DNA of 64,000 bases from the NCBI RefSeq assembly GCF_011250515.1, contig NZ_JAANOP010000005.1:215841-279840 (forward strand), written 5' to 3'. Shown here one piece after another: positions 54,362-63,332 of this stretch. How positions within the stretch are numbered: the stretch's first letter is position 1; each line of letters starts with the position of its first letter. The position numbers and the translations under genes are program-made. Under the pieces are notes generated by a model that saw only the letters and a list, made by a program, of their open reading frames with translations, ran no database searches and had not been told where the DNA came from. The DNA is from Aquirufa ecclesiirivi (lineage in GTDB: Bacteria > Bacteroidota > Bacteroidia > Cytophagales > Spirosomataceae).

Positions 54362-55060
54362 ATGGCAAAACTTACGAAGAAAAAAAAGGAAGCCCTTTCT
54401 AAATATGACGCAACGTTAGAGTATTCTCTAAACAAAGCGGCTGAAATTTTGAAGGAAATTTCCTATACAAAATTCGACGCCTCGGTGGACATTGATGTTC
54501 GCTTAGGAGTAGATCCCCGCAAAGCCGACCAAATGGTTCGTGGTGTGGTTGCCCTACCTCATGGAACAGGAAAAGACGTACGAGTTCTCGTATTGTGTAC
54601 TCCTGATAAAGTAGAGGAAGCAAAAGCAGCCGGTGCTGACCATGTAGGATTAGATGATTATATTTCAAAAATCGAAGGAGGCTGGACCGATATCGATGTA
54701 ATCATCACAATGCCTACGGTTATGGCCAAATTAGGTCGCTTGGGTCGTGTGTTAGGTCCACGTGGACTTATGCCTAATCCAAAGTCTGGTACAGTAACTT
54801 TGGAAGTAGGAAAAGCAGTAAATGAAGTGAAAGCCGGTAAAATTGACTTTAAAGTTGATAAAACGGGTATCATCCATACCTCAATCGGTAAGGTTTCATT
54901 TGACGCTAGCAAAATTGCTGAAAATGCGCAAGAAGTAATCAATACGTTGATGAAATTGAAGCCATCTTCTGCAAAAGGTACATATGTTAAATCGATCAAT
55001 ATATCTTCTACTATGTCTCCGGGCATTGTTATTGATAAGGCGACAGTAACTGGATTGTAA
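54362..55060 (+). CDS. rplA: 50S ribosomal protein L1
   Basis: The 232-residue protein shows the L1 signature [26 protein letters not shown], the second domain with [35 protein letters not shown], and the C-terminal [19 protein letters not shown] segment. L1 makes the mobile stalk at the E site and may repress its own operon. It is 2 nt from rplJ. Confidence 0.97.
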   Translation: MAKLTKKKKEALSKYDATLEYSLNKAAEILKEISYTKFDASVDIDVRLGVDPRKADQMVRGVVALPHGTGKDVRVLVLCTPDKVEEAKAAGADHVGLDDYISKIEGGWTDIDVIITMPTVMAKLGRLGRVLGPRGLMPNPKSGTVTLEVGKAVNEVKAGKIDFKVDKTGIIHTSIGKVSFDASKIAENAQEVINTLMKLKPSSAKGTYVKSINISSTMSPGIVIDKATVTGL

Positions 55061-55062
55061 TC

Positions 55063-55596
55063 ATGACAAGAGAAGAAAAAAATCAGATTATTGATGAGTT
55101 GAGCGAAAAGTTCGCGGTAACTCCGTACTTCTACATTGCAAGTACAGCCGGTTTAACAGTAGCTCAAGCTACAGAATTCCGTAGAATGTGCTTTTCAAGA
55201 GGTTTAGAATACAAAGTATTCAAAAACACCTTGATCGCAAAAGCATTAGAGAAAACGGGAAATGACTATTCTGCATTCAACGAAAGCGTTTTGAAAGGGA
55301 TGTCTGGAATCATTTTCTCACCAGAAAATGCTAAAGTTCCAGCAAAATTGATCAAAGACTTCCGTAAAGAGGCAGGAAAGGACAAAATTGCATTCAAAGG
55401 TGCTTCTATTGAAGGTGGCTTATACATTGGTGAAGACCAATTAATCGCACTTGAAAATATTAAGTCGAAAAACGAGATGATTGGAGAGGTTATTGGCCTA
55501 TTGCAATCGCCTGCTAAAAACGTTATCTCTGCTCTTACAAGTGGTGAGAAGAAATTAGCTGGTATCGTAAAGACTTTAGGAGAGCGTCCTGAATAA
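55063..55596 (+). CDS. rplJ: 50S ribosomal protein L10
   Basis: The 177 residues fit L10: MTREEKNQIIDELSEKFAVTPYFYIASTAGLTVAQA, EYKVFKNTLIAKAL, and the C-terminal helix (LQSPAKNVISALTSGEKKLAGIVKTL) that carries L12 dimers. Because it starts 2 nt after rplA, there is no room for the separate L10 leader known from other bacteria. Confidence 0.96.
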   Translation: MTREEKNQIIDELSEKFAVTPYFYIASTAGLTVAQATEFRRMCFSRGLEYKVFKNTLIAKALEKTGNDYSAFNESVLKGMSGIIFSPENAKVPAKLIKDFRKEAGKDKIAFKGASIEGGLYIGEDQLIALENIKSKNEMIGEVIGLLQSPAKNVISALTSGEKKLAGIVKTLGERPE

Positions 55597-55662
55597 TTAC
55601 CCGATATTACCGGGGTTTAACCCCACAAAATAATTAATTCTTAACAATTAAATTTTCAAAAA

Positions 55663-56049
55663 ATGGCAGATTTAAAAGCGTTCGCTGAACAATTAGTGAA
55701 CTTAACTGTAAAAGAAGTAAATGAATTAGCTGCTATCCTTAAGGATGAGTACGGTATTGAGCCAGCTGCTGCTGGTGCTGTTGTAGTTGCAGGTCCTGCT
55801 GCTGGTGCTGGTGACGGTGCTGATGCTCCTGCTGAGAAAACATCTTTTGATGTAGTCTTGAAAGCTGCTGGTCCTAACAAATTAGCGATCGTTAAATTAG
55901 TAAAAGACTTAACTGGTTTAGGTTTGAAAGAAGCGAAAGATGTAGTTGATGCTGCACCGAAAGCTGTTAAAGAAGGTGTATCTAAAGACGAAGCTGAAGG
56001 TTTGAAAAAATCTTTAGAAGAAGCTGGTGCTGAAGTTGAATTGAAATAA
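55663..56049 (+). CDS. rplL: 50S ribosomal protein L7/L12
   Basis: The 128 residues show the N-terminal dimerisation helix, an Ala/Gly-rich hinge (about residues 39-58) and the factor-binding C-terminal domain ([49 protein letters not shown]). It is acidic, as expected. It ends the rpl cluster; the usual rpoB is not the next gene. Confidence 0.97.
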   Translation: MADLKAFAEQLVNLTVKEVNELAAILKDEYGIEPAAAGAVVVAGPAAGAGDGADAPAEKTSFDVVLKAAGPNKLAIVKLVKDLTGLGLKEAKDVVDAAPKAVKEGVSKDEAEGLKKSLEEAGAEVELK

Positions 56050-56066
56050 TTCACTCACTGATTTCA

Positions 56067-56100
56067 GAAAAAAGGGGATGGCAACATTCCCTTTTTTTTG
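56067..56100 (+). terminator. Intrinsic terminator of rplKAJL
   Basis: AAAAAAGGGGATG pairs with CATTCCCTTTTTT (one G-U) around a 4-nt loop, followed by eight T, 17 nt after the rplL stop. It marks a genuine end of the operon. Confidence 0.9.
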
Positions 56101-56141
56101 CTTTATTTGAATTCCAATTGCCATTACCCAAATTCCTCCTC

Positions 56142-57995
56142 ATGCGTGATCTAATCCAATTACTTCCCGATGCCATAGCAAACCAAATTGCTGCTGGAGA
56201 AGTGGTACAAAGGCCCGCATCGGTGGTTAAAGAGCTCATGGAAAATGCCATCGATGCTCAAGCTACCTACATACAACTCATCATCAAAGATGCGGGAAAA
56301 GGGCTTATTCAGGTCATTGATAATGGTACAGGGATGTCTGAAACTGACGCAAGAATGTGTTTTGAAAGACATGCCACTTCCAAAATTAAAAAAGCAGAAG
56401 ATTTATTCAGTATCAAAACCATGGGGTTCCGTGGTGAGGCTATGGCTTCCATCGCCTCAGTAGCCCAAGTTGAATTAAAAACTCGAAGAGAGCAAGATGA
56501 ATTAGGCACCTTAGTCCGTATCGAAGCTTCCGTCCTAAAGGTCCAAGAAAGCATTCAACAACCCCTAGGGACCTCCATAACGGTTAAAAATCTTTTCTAC
56601 AATATTCCTGCTCGTAGAAATTTTCTAAAGTCTAATCCGGTTGAAATCAGACATATCCTTGACGAATTTCAACATATTGCACTAGCTCATCCCAACATAC
56701 AGTTTTCCTTTGTTCAAAATGACCAGGAAACCTATCAATTACCCGCCGAAAAGCTAGGTAAAAGAATTGTTGATTTATTCGGGAAAGGCTATCGGGAACA
56801 ATTAGCTTCCTGCGAAGAAGATACTTCCTATGTCTGTATCAAAGGCTACGTAGGAAAACCAGAACATGCCAAAAAAACACGTGGTGAACAGTTTTTCTTT
56901 GTCAATGATCGATATATTAAAAATGCCTATTTAAACCATGCCGTAATGAGCGCCTATGAACGCTTATTGCCTGAAGGTGCATTCCCCTTCTATGTTTTGT
57001 TTTTAAGCATCGATCCTAGTCATATTGACATCAACGTACACCCAACCAAAACAGAGATCAAATTTGACGATGAGAGGTCCATTTATGCCATTGTTCAAGC
57101 AGCAGTAAGAAAGACTTTGAGTATTCATAATTTAATTCCTTCGTTGGATTTTGATACCAATGTCAACTTTAACATTCCTCATATTCCCTCAGGACAAGCC
57201 GCGCAGGACAGATCAAGTCATTTTTCTCCTAACACAAGTAGCTCTCATTCGAACAAAAATGTACAGGATGCGTGGAAAAAACTGTATGAAGGACTACAAG
57301 ATAATATTCAAGCATTTGAACAACAAGCTCCAGCTATAAAAGCTCCATTATTTGAGCAGCCTACCTACAGCTCTGAAACTATTTTACAAAGTCGGGCCAA
57401 CCAAAGAGAAAATACCGAATTCAATACCTCCAATTTTCAGGTTATTCAAATATTGCAGAAATATCTCGCCTTAAGTTGGTCAAATGGCCTTATCCTGATC
57501 GATCAAAAAAGAGCGTATCAACGTATTCTGTATGATCAATTTATGGATCATTTGCAGAGAAAAAATGGAGCATCCCAGCAATTACTTTTTCCTAAATTAT
57601 TGCATATTAGTCCAGCCGACCAACTCATATTAGAAGAAATCAAAGAGGACCTTTTATATCTAGGTTTTCAACTAGCCCTAGAAGATGGCGCCAAATACTG
57701 GGTAAAAGGCATCCCTGCTGGATTAGGGGAAGAAGATGGACAATCGCTACTTGAAGGAATATTGGAACAAGTCAAACATGAAGCCAGTGATCTAAGCAAA
57801 CATCGAAATGAGAAAATTGCCCAGGCCATGTCCAATAAATCAGCCATCAGATACCAACAGAAAAAATTAAGTTCGGAAGAAATGACTGCTATGGTGGAAC
57901 AATTATTTGCTAGTAGTAATCCAAATTCTTCTCCCAATGGCGAGCAGATTAGTCGTGCATTAGGACTTCAAGAAATCATCAATTTACTACACTAA
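56142..57995 (+). CDS. mutL: DNA mismatch repair protein MutL
   Basis: MutL links MutS recognition of mismatches to strand removal. The 617-residue protein has the GHL ATPase fold (IANQIAAGEVVQRP, ELMENAIDAQA, DNGTGMS, TMGFRGEA near residues 90-100) and the linker and C-terminal domain. The C-terminal endonuclease motif DQHAxxERxxYE is not evident where it is usually found: the region reads LIDQKRAYQRILYDQF, which differs from it at key positions. It may be degenerate or simply divergent, and MutH is not seen. ATG 56142 fits the family start better than a TTG at 56118. Confidence 0.95.
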   Translation: MRDLIQLLPDAIANQIAAGEVVQRPASVVKELMENAIDAQATYIQLIIKDAGKGLIQVIDNGTGMSETDARMCFERHATSKIKKAEDLFSIKTMGFRGEAMASIASVAQVELKTRREQDELGTLVRIEASVLKVQESIQQPLGTSITVKNLFYNIPARRNFLKSNPVEIRHILDEFQHIALAHPNIQFSFVQNDQETYQLPAEKLGKRIVDLFGKGYREQLASCEEDTSYVCIKGYVGKPEHAKKTRGEQFFFVNDRYIKNAYLNHAVMSAYERLLPEGAFPFYVLFLSIDPSHIDINVHPTKTEIKFDDERSIYAIVQAAVRKTLSIHNLIPSLDFDTNVNFNIPHIPSGQAAQDRSSHFSPNTSSSHSNKNVQDAWKKLYEGLQDNIQAFEQQAPAIKAPLFEQPTYSSETILQSRANQRENTEFNTSNFQVIQILQKYLALSWSNGLILIDQKRAYQRILYDQFMDHLQRKNGASQQLLFPKLLHISPADQLILEEIKEDLLYLGFQLALEDGAKYWVKGIPAGLGEEDGQSLLEGILEQVKHEASDLSKHRNEKIAQAMSNKSAIRYQQKKLSSEEMTAMVEQLFASSNPNSSPNGEQISRALGLQEIINLLH

Positions 57996-57999
57996 GAAT

Positions 58000-58725
58000 C
58001 TATTTTTTGTATTTTGATTTCGAAGGATTGAATTGCTTCTTGGTCATCTTAACAACAGCATATATCATATTCGCTATTGTAGCAGGCACCATAGTGATCA
58101 AACCTGTCCCCTGTTTAAAATCAGGATTTTGATTTAAAAAATCATTGACATATTTATTCTTGTGTCGCAATGTCTCAAAATTCAAACTCGTTTCTTCCAT
58201 TTTAAAAGGCGTATTCCTAACACGACTAAACCTTTCTATTTCAAAAAGATCATAAATCTTATTAATCGTTGCCGTTTGAGATAGTACATTATTCTCATAA
58301 CGCAAGAAATTTTTAGTATACTCCCTAATTACGGAATATATGATAGGATTGATTGGATTGGAATAAAAGACTACCTTTTTAGACAAATTTTTCAACTTAA
58401 TAAAAATCATTTCCCAAAGGAAATCATGATAGGGCATTTTTACGATATGCCGGTAATTTCGTTCTACAGATAAGGTAAGTCGAATGATCACTAGATCTTC
58501 ATGCGTCAATATGGTAAAATAACAGAATCCAACCATCTTTTCCTTCACCATAAAACTCCAGATAAAAACTTCATCAGGAACTGGAGAACAAAATGAGCCC
58601 CCCAACGCTTCCTCTAAAGTAAGATTAGGGCCAATGGTATGTGTTAAAATAGTATAAATGCCTGAAAACAAGTCTGAATGAATATCAATGTCTTGTTTTT
58701 TTATGTGGTACTTGACAACCCTCAT
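58000..58725 (-). CDS. Hypothetical protein, possibly GNAT-like
   Basis: The 241-residue protein has an N-terminal mixed alpha/beta stretch with KEKMVGFCYFTILTHEDLVIIRLTLSVERNYR, whose strand-turn-strand plan is reminiscent of an acetyltransferase core, and a C-terminal half with KNFLRYENN and a basic tail (FNPSKSKYKK). I do not recognise a family. It is tail to tail with mutL with only 4 nt between the stops. Upstream lies the terminator of proC. Confidence 0.5.
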   Translation of the reverse strand: MRVVKYHIKKQDIDIHSDLFSGIYTILTHTIGPNLTLEEALGGSFCSPVPDEVFIWSFMVKEKMVGFCYFTILTHEDLVIIRLTLSVERNYRHIVKMPYHDFLWEMIFIKLKNLSKKVVFYSNPINPIIYSVIREYTKNFLRYENNVLSQTATINKIYDLFEIERFSRVRNTPFKMEETSLNFETLRHKNKYVNDFLNQNPDFKQGTGLITMVPATIANMIYAVVKMTKKQFNPSKSKYKK

Positions 58726-58760
58726 AGAACTAATTGAAATAAAAAGTACCCATATATATA

Positions 58761-58791
58761 AAATTAAGCCCTAAAGAAAGCTTAATTTTTT
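58761..58791. terminator. Bidirectional hairpin after proC
   Basis: AAATTAAGC (58761-58769) pairs with GCTTAATTT (58780-58788) with T-rich sequence on both sides, so it can act on the minus strand for gatB-tlpA-proC. Confidence 0.65.
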
Positions 58792-58858
58792 AAAATAATC
58801 ACCCTTTGCAAGGATATCATTCAAATAAATTCTCAGTTAGATCAACCAAAAAGAAAAA

Positions 58859-59659
58859 CTACTTGGCTAATTCTACTGCGCGATCTCGGGCAGCAAAAAT
58901 ACCTTTTTGTAAACCTTCTCCTACTTCTTTTTCACCAAAGGTCTTTAAAGCAGCTTCAGTGGTTCCTCCTTTGGAAGCAACGGCCTGAATTAACTCATCC
59001 AACGACTTATCACTAGTTTGCATCAGGTGATAGGAACCTAGCATGGTTTGCTTCACTAATAAGGCAGACATGGCAGGGTCAAATCCCATGGCAACTCCAG
59101 CATCAATCATATTTTTTATTACATAAAAGAAATAGGCTGGACCACTACCACTCAATCCAGTTACAGCATCCAATAAACTTTCTTCTTCTAAAAATACGGC
59201 TCGACCCGTTGAGTTGATTAAATTCTCAGCTAATCGAATATCTGACATACCTACTTCTGGTGCTGAGGCAAAAGCTGTCATTCCCATACCGAGTAATGCT
59301 GGAGTATTTGGCATGGCCCGAATGATTAAAGGATAGGACAAGCTTTCTTGTATTTTTTTTATCGGAATACCAGCCATAATGGAAAGAACCAATTGACCAG
59401 GGCGTAGATATTGTTTTAATTCATCTGAAACTGAAGGATAATCCTGAGGCTTTACAGATAAGATGACTAAGTTAACAGAAGATATTTTTTCTGAAATGGT
59501 GTCAACTACCACACCAGCTTTCTGCTCTTGAAGAATATCTCCTCGTTCCTTATTTTTTTCAATCAGTAACAAGTCTTCCTTCTTGACCAAATTATATTGA
59601 ATAAAAGAATTGGCGAAAGCCATTCCCATATTTCCACAACCTATGATGGCAATTTTCAT
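58859..59659 (-). CDS. proC: Pyrroline-5-carboxylate reductase
   Basis: ProC makes proline from pyrroline-5-carboxylate with NAD(P)H. The 266 residues start with the Rossmann motif IAIIGCGNMGMAFANSF, carry VILSVKPQDY, IIRAMPNTPALLGMGMTAFA and the family signature DAVTGLSGSGPAYFFYVIKNMIDAGVAMGF. It is the last gene of an operon with gatB and the thioredoxin-like gene, 3 nt after the latter. Confidence 0.96.
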   Translation of the reverse strand: MKIAIIGCGNMGMAFANSFIQYNLVKKEDLLLIEKNKERGDILQEQKAGVVVDTISEKISSVNLVILSVKPQDYPSVSDELKQYLRPGQLVLSIMAGIPIKKIQESLSYPLIIRAMPNTPALLGMGMTAFASAPEVGMSDIRLAENLINSTGRAVFLEEESLLDAVTGLSGSGPAYFFYVIKNMIDAGVAMGFDPAMSALLVKQTMLGSYHLMQTSDKSLDELIQAVASKGGTTEAALKTFGEKEVGEGLQKGIFAARDRAVELAK

Positions 59660-59662
59660 CTA

Positions 59663-60775
59663 CTATTTTCCTTTAAATAAATTTTCCAAAAATTGGTCTA
59701 AACTAGCCCCTCTAAGTCCCTTAGCCATAATCTTTCCTTCTTTATCTAACATAAATGTCATTGGAATGGCTGAAACTTGATAGGCTTGAGCTGCTACCGA
59801 ATTCCAATATTGTAAATCAGAAACATGTTTCCATGTCAACTGATCTGTATCAATAGCCTTTAGCCATGCACTTTTGTCTTGATCTAAACTTACTCCAAAT
59901 ATTTCAAAACCTTTGTCTTTAAAACGAGCATAGGTTTTAATGACATTGGGATTTTCCCTTCTGCAGGGTCCACACCAACTAGCCCAAAAATCAATCAAAA
60001 CATATTTTCCACGCAAAGAAGAAAGGGTTATTTTTTCGCCATTGGGAGAAGGTAAGCTGATTTCAGGAGCTTCAGAGCCTATACTAATACCTTTCAACCG
60101 TTTTAAATTTTCCAAAAATGGCTTTATCAGAACATGATTGGGTCTGGCAGCTCTAAGTTTATCCGCAATGATTTCCAAAGTGGCCATCTCTGTTTCTGCT
60201 GGTAAGAAATTGGTCGTCCAAAGTACTACCAAATTAGCTCCCATTTGCGGGATTAGGGCTTTAATTTGACTAAGTGCCGCATTTTGTGCCGTTTCAAATT
60301 CCTTTTGAATGCGGGTTTGAGAAGCTGGTGTTTTTTGAATTTCGGCATTCCAAGCAATGACCTTTTTTTCAAGACCTTTGGATATAGCCATCACTTGGTT
60401 CATCATCTTAATATTAATTGATTCCCCCGTCACGCTATAAGTACCCGGTTTATCTGGCAGATTCACCCCATCAGCTTCTACAAGTATACTTTCATTTCCT
60501 TCTAAAATGACTAAGACTTTTTGTGGATTGGCTATATCATAAAAATTGATCAGATAAAATCCGCCATTTTCCAATACCTTACCGCGAAAAACGGCACTGT
60601 TATTTTGATCAGGACTTAATGAATCAATTTTAATGGCTTGTCCACGTGCGTTTAGAAACTCTAGATATATTTTCCTTTGAGGTACTATTTGCTTAACCTT
60701 GACTTGAATGGTAAATTCCTGAGCTTGTAAAGCAAATGATAAAAAAATAAAAGCAAGCAAGTAAATCCGATTCAT
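59663..60775 (-). CDS. Exported TlpA/ResA-like thiol-disulphide oxidoreductase with DUF4369-type N-terminus
   Basis: The 370-residue protein has a signal peptide (residues 1-18), an N-terminal beta-rich domain like DUF4369 (residues about 20-200) and a C-terminal thioredoxin fold with the redox motif WASWCGPCRRENP near residue 266. Such periplasmic proteins keep haem or cytochrome cysteines reduced or act in the stress response. It lies between gatB and proC with short gaps, without an obvious functional tie. Confidence 0.88.
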   Translation of the reverse strand: MNRIYLLAFIFLSFALQAQEFTIQVKVKQIVPQRKIYLEFLNARGQAIKIDSLSPDQNNSAVFRGKVLENGGFYLINFYDIANPQKVLVILEGNESILVEADGVNLPDKPGTYSVTGESINIKMMNQVMAISKGLEKKVIAWNAEIQKTPASQTRIQKEFETAQNAALSQIKALIPQMGANLVVLWTTNFLPAETEMATLEIIADKLRAARPNHVLIKPFLENLKRLKGISIGSEAPEISLPSPNGEKITLSSLRGKYVLIDFWASWCGPCRRENPNVIKTYARFKDKGFEIFGVSLDQDKSAWLKAIDTDQLTWKHVSDLQYWNSVAAQAYQVSAIPMTFMLDKEGKIMAKGLRGASLDQFLENLFKGK

Positions 60776-60784
60776 AGCTTTAAA

Positions 60785-62239
60785 TTATTGGGCCAAAGCC
60801 TCTTGGACTAATTGATTCACTACTTTTGGGTCAGCCTTCCCTTTGGACCTTTTCATTACTTCCCCAATAAATAAGGCAATCAAACCCTTTTTTCCCTTGT
60901 GGTATTCTTTTACCTTATCAGGAAATGCACCAATTACATCTTGAACGAAATTAATTAGCTCATCATTGTTATCGGCTAATCCCCAGCCATATTCATCGAC
61001 TAATTGTTTCGGACTTTTGGAAGTTTCTTGTAAACAAAGTGGGAATAATTGATGTGCCGCTAAATTATGAGTAATCACTCCTTGTTCAACTAAATCGACA
61101 ATCTCAGCTAAATTTTCAGGATTAATTTCGAAGTCCTGAATGTGCAATAAACTTTCATTCATATGGGATTTTACAGGTCCCATTAACCAATTAGATAAAG
61201 CTTTATAGGCTTTCGTATGTGTTGCAGCCTCCTTAAAAAACAAAGCCATTTCTTTCGTTTCCGCTAAAAAATGGGCATCATAAGCTGGCAATCCAAATTG
61301 ATCGATTAATTCTTGTTCTTGCTCCCAAGGTAATAAGGGCATGGTTGCTCTAACTTCATGAATCCAATCTTGGGTGATGTGTAAAGGAGCTAAATCTGGT
61401 TCAGGGAAATAGCGATAATCATTCATCGTTTCTTTAACACGCATGCTCGAAGTTTTACCAGAATGAGCATCAAAAGTCCGGGTTTCTTGAATGATGATTT
61501 CACCAGCATCTAGCATAGCAGCTTGTCTAGTACATTCAAATTCAATGGCTCGTTGAATATTACGAATGGAATTCATGTTTTTGATCTCCACTTTAGTACC
61601 CAATTTTTCGGTTCCAATAGGCCTTAAAGAAATATTAACATCGGCTCGTAAAGAGCCCTCTTCCATATTGCCATCACATATTCCTAAATAGCGAACCAAT
61701 TTTCGAACCTCTGAAACGAGAGCAAATGCTTCTTCGGAAGAATGCAAGGTAGGATCTGTCACCATTTCAATCAATGGCGTTCCTGCTCTGTTGTAATCAA
61801 TAAAGCTATAAGGATTATCGCCCTCATGCAATGATTTACCTGCATCTTCTTCCAAGTGGATGTGGTGTAAAGAAATATATTTTTCTTCTGACTTTAATTT
61901 AACTTTAATTTTTCCCCCGACGCAAATTGGTGTTTTATCTTGAGTGATTTGGTAACCTTTAGGTAGATCTGGATAAAAATAATTTTTACGGTCAAAATGT
62001 TGCCATTCAGCTATTTCAGATCCAATCGCAATTCCCATTTTGATAGCGTATTCTACCACTTTTATATTTAAAAAGGGCAAAGTACCAGGATGACCTAAGC
62101 TAATGGGAGAAATTAAAGTGTTGGCTTCTCTACCAAATCGGACAGCATCACTCGCAAATATTTTGGAATCCGTTTGCAGCTGTGCATGGATCTCAAGTCC
62201 AATAACCGGTTGATAAATAGCAGATTGAAATGTACTCAC
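60785..62239 (-). CDS. gatB: Asp-tRNA(Asn)/Glu-tRNA(Gln) amidotransferase subunit B
   Basis: GatB helps convert Glu-tRNA(Gln) and Asp-tRNA(Asn) to their amide forms. The 484 residues show PVIGLEIHAQL, LGHPGTLPFLN, FDRKNYFYPDLPKGYQITQ, the metal motif LEEDAGKS, and DYNRAGTPLIEMVTDP. The C-terminal YqeY-like tail is present. The start codon is GTG (62239). gatA and gatC are not adjacent. A near-consensus -7 box (TATCTTTA) lies at 62271-62278. Confidence 0.95.
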   Translation of the reverse strand: MSTFQSAIYQPVIGLEIHAQLQTDSKIFASDAVRFGREANTLISPISLGHPGTLPFLNIKVVEYAIKMGIAIGSEIAEWQHFDRKNYFYPDLPKGYQITQDKTPICVGGKIKVKLKSEEKYISLHHIHLEEDAGKSLHEGDNPYSFIDYNRAGTPLIEMVTDPTLHSSEEAFALVSEVRKLVRYLGICDGNMEEGSLRADVNISLRPIGTEKLGTKVEIKNMNSIRNIQRAIEFECTRQAAMLDAGEIIIQETRTFDAHSGKTSSMRVKETMNDYRYFPEPDLAPLHITQDWIHEVRATMPLLPWEQEQELIDQFGLPAYDAHFLAETKEMALFFKEAATHTKAYKALSNWLMGPVKSHMNESLLHIQDFEINPENLAEIVDLVEQGVITHNLAAHQLFPLCLQETSKSPKQLVDEYGWGLADNNDELINFVQDVIGAFPDKVKEYHKGKKGLIALFIGEVMKRSKGKADPKVVNQLVQEALAQ

Positions 62240-62296
62240 AGATTTGAAAAATTAGATCATCAATAGTCTGTAAAGATACGAAAAAGGATAGGAAAG

Positions 62297-62695
62297 CTAG
62301 GCTTGACGCTTGATTTTACAAGTACAAGCTACTTTATGTTGATAATTAACCCAATAAGCAACAGAAATAAATATTCCTAAGAGAAAGCCAAATGCCCATT
62401 CGTAGGAGTTTTTACCCAAACTCACTTCAATTACTTTGACTGAAACAGCTAGAGCAAGGTAAATCAATGGCAGTAGCTTACGGTGTCTTTTGTAATCTCG
62501 AAAAAGTAAAATAAGAGCTAATAAAAAACTAGTAGAAACTAAAATCCATTCGAATGTGGAAGTAAATGCGAAGCTACTAGCAATATATGGGGCAAAAAAT
62601 AAAAAGATAGGCAATGTCATGCAATGAATAGCACAAGCTATCGAGAAAAATAAACCCATCTTTTCAATTGGCAAGAAATGCTTATATCTTTTCAT
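62297..62695 (-). CDS. MerC-domain membrane protein
   Basis: A 132-residue protein with four predicted helices and the MerC-type cysteine motif ACAIHCMTLPI near residue 20, plus a C-terminal CTCK. MerC proteins import mercury in mercury operons, but in Bacteroidota MerC-domain proteins appear beside Fur-family-regulated genes and may move other metals. It starts 19 nt after the lipoprotein gene, so it belongs to the same transcript. No merA or merR is present. Confidence 0.85.
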   Translation of the reverse strand: MKRYKHFLPIEKMGLFFSIACAIHCMTLPIFLFFAPYIASSFAFTSTFEWILVSTSFLLALILLFRDYKRHRKLLPLIYLALAVSVKVIEVSLGKNSYEWAFGFLLGIFISVAYWVNYQHKVACTCKIKRQA

Positions 62696-62714
62696 TATTT
62701 AGATATTATACAAA

Positions 62715-63266
62715 TTATTTAATCTCTAATTTAAACTCTAGATCAATATCCGTTGATCCAATTTCTTCGTTGCCAGTTTTGGTTCTTTTCCCATTAGCGG
62801 GGGGTTGGTGTTTTAAAATAACGTGCAATTTACCAATTCCTTTCCCTTGAGTTTTACCTGTATTTTTTAGTCCAATGGGTAAATTATTTTTATCCTTGTC
62901 TTTCGCTTTTAGTGAGAATAATGAGGCTGGGGTAATTTTATACACAAACAAGTGAGCTTCAGCATCTTCTTCAATCTTTTCAGTTACATCAACCCTGGGC
63001 TTTCTTGAATCATCGTATACTTTCACTTCCATTTCATAATTTTCATTGGCATCGAGCACGATGGATTCAAATTTATCAGGTGGAGTGATCGAATTAGCAT
63101 CTAGATCTTGAAAGGAAAAAGTTTTAGTGACATTTTTACTATCCGTAAATTCGAGCTCAACTGTAGTTATGAGTTCATTATCATCAGTAGGTTCAATTTC
63201 AGGGTCTTTTTTACAAGACAATAAAGTCAAACTAAAAATTAAAACGTAGAATAAGCTCTTTTTCAT
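62715..63266 (-). CDS. Putative metal-responsive lipoprotein
   Basis: The 183-residue product has a lipoprotein signal (MKKSLFYVLIFSLTLLSC, Cys18), then CKKDPEIEPTDDNELITTVELEFTDSKN, a beta-rich mature part with alternating strands, and many acidic residues at its N-terminal end. I recall similar lipoproteins beside TonB-receptor, MerC and Zur-type genes in Bacteroidota, but I cannot name the family. Its promoter is covered by two inverted repeats. I choose ATG 63266; an in-frame TTG at 63284 lies inside the first operator. Confidence 0.75.
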   Translation of the reverse strand: MKKSLFYVLIFSLTLLSCKKDPEIEPTDDNELITTVELEFTDSKNVTKTFSFQDLDANSITPPDKFESIVLDANENYEMEVKVYDDSRKPRVDVTEKIEEDAEAHLFVYKITPASLFSLKAKDKDKNNLPIGLKNTGKTQGKGIGKLHVILKHQPPANGKRTKTGNEEIGSTDIDLEFKLEIK

Positions 63267-63277
63267 AGGAGAATCAT

Positions 63278-63296
63278 TTTGCAATACTGTTGCAAA
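63278..63296 (-). promoter_or_regulatory. Operator 1 over the -7 box of the lipoprotein-merC promoter
   Basis: Inverted repeat TTTGCAA - 5 nt - TTGCAAA (63278-63296) overlaps the -7 box TATATTTG (complement of 63293-63300). Its core TGCAATACTGTTGCA is like the perfect palindrome of operator 2, and such TGCAAnnnTTGCA sites suit a Fur-family repressor. Confidence 0.6.
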
Positions 63297-63322
63297 TATA
63301 CAAAGAAGATTTAATGGTGCAA
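63293..63322 (-). promoter_or_regulatory. Promoter of the lipoprotein-merC operon
   Basis: On the minus strand TTG (63320-63322), a 19-nt spacer and TATATTTG (63293-63300), matching the consensus exactly. The -7 box overlaps operator 1, and the -33 TTG lies inside operator 2. Confidence 0.75.
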
Positions 63323-63332
63323 CATTGTTGCA
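63318..63332 (-). promoter_or_regulatory. Operator 2 over the -33 element of the lipoprotein-merC promoter
   Basis: A perfect palindrome TGCAACA-T-TGTTGCA (7+1+7) contains the -33 TTG. Its centre is 38 bp from the centre of operator 1, almost four helical turns, so both would face the same side of the DNA. Confidence 0.65.

Noticed and set aside
62297..62695. Mercury-resistance operon
   Set aside because: Only a MerC-domain gene is present; no merR, merT, merP or merA, and the promoter operators resemble Fur-family sites.
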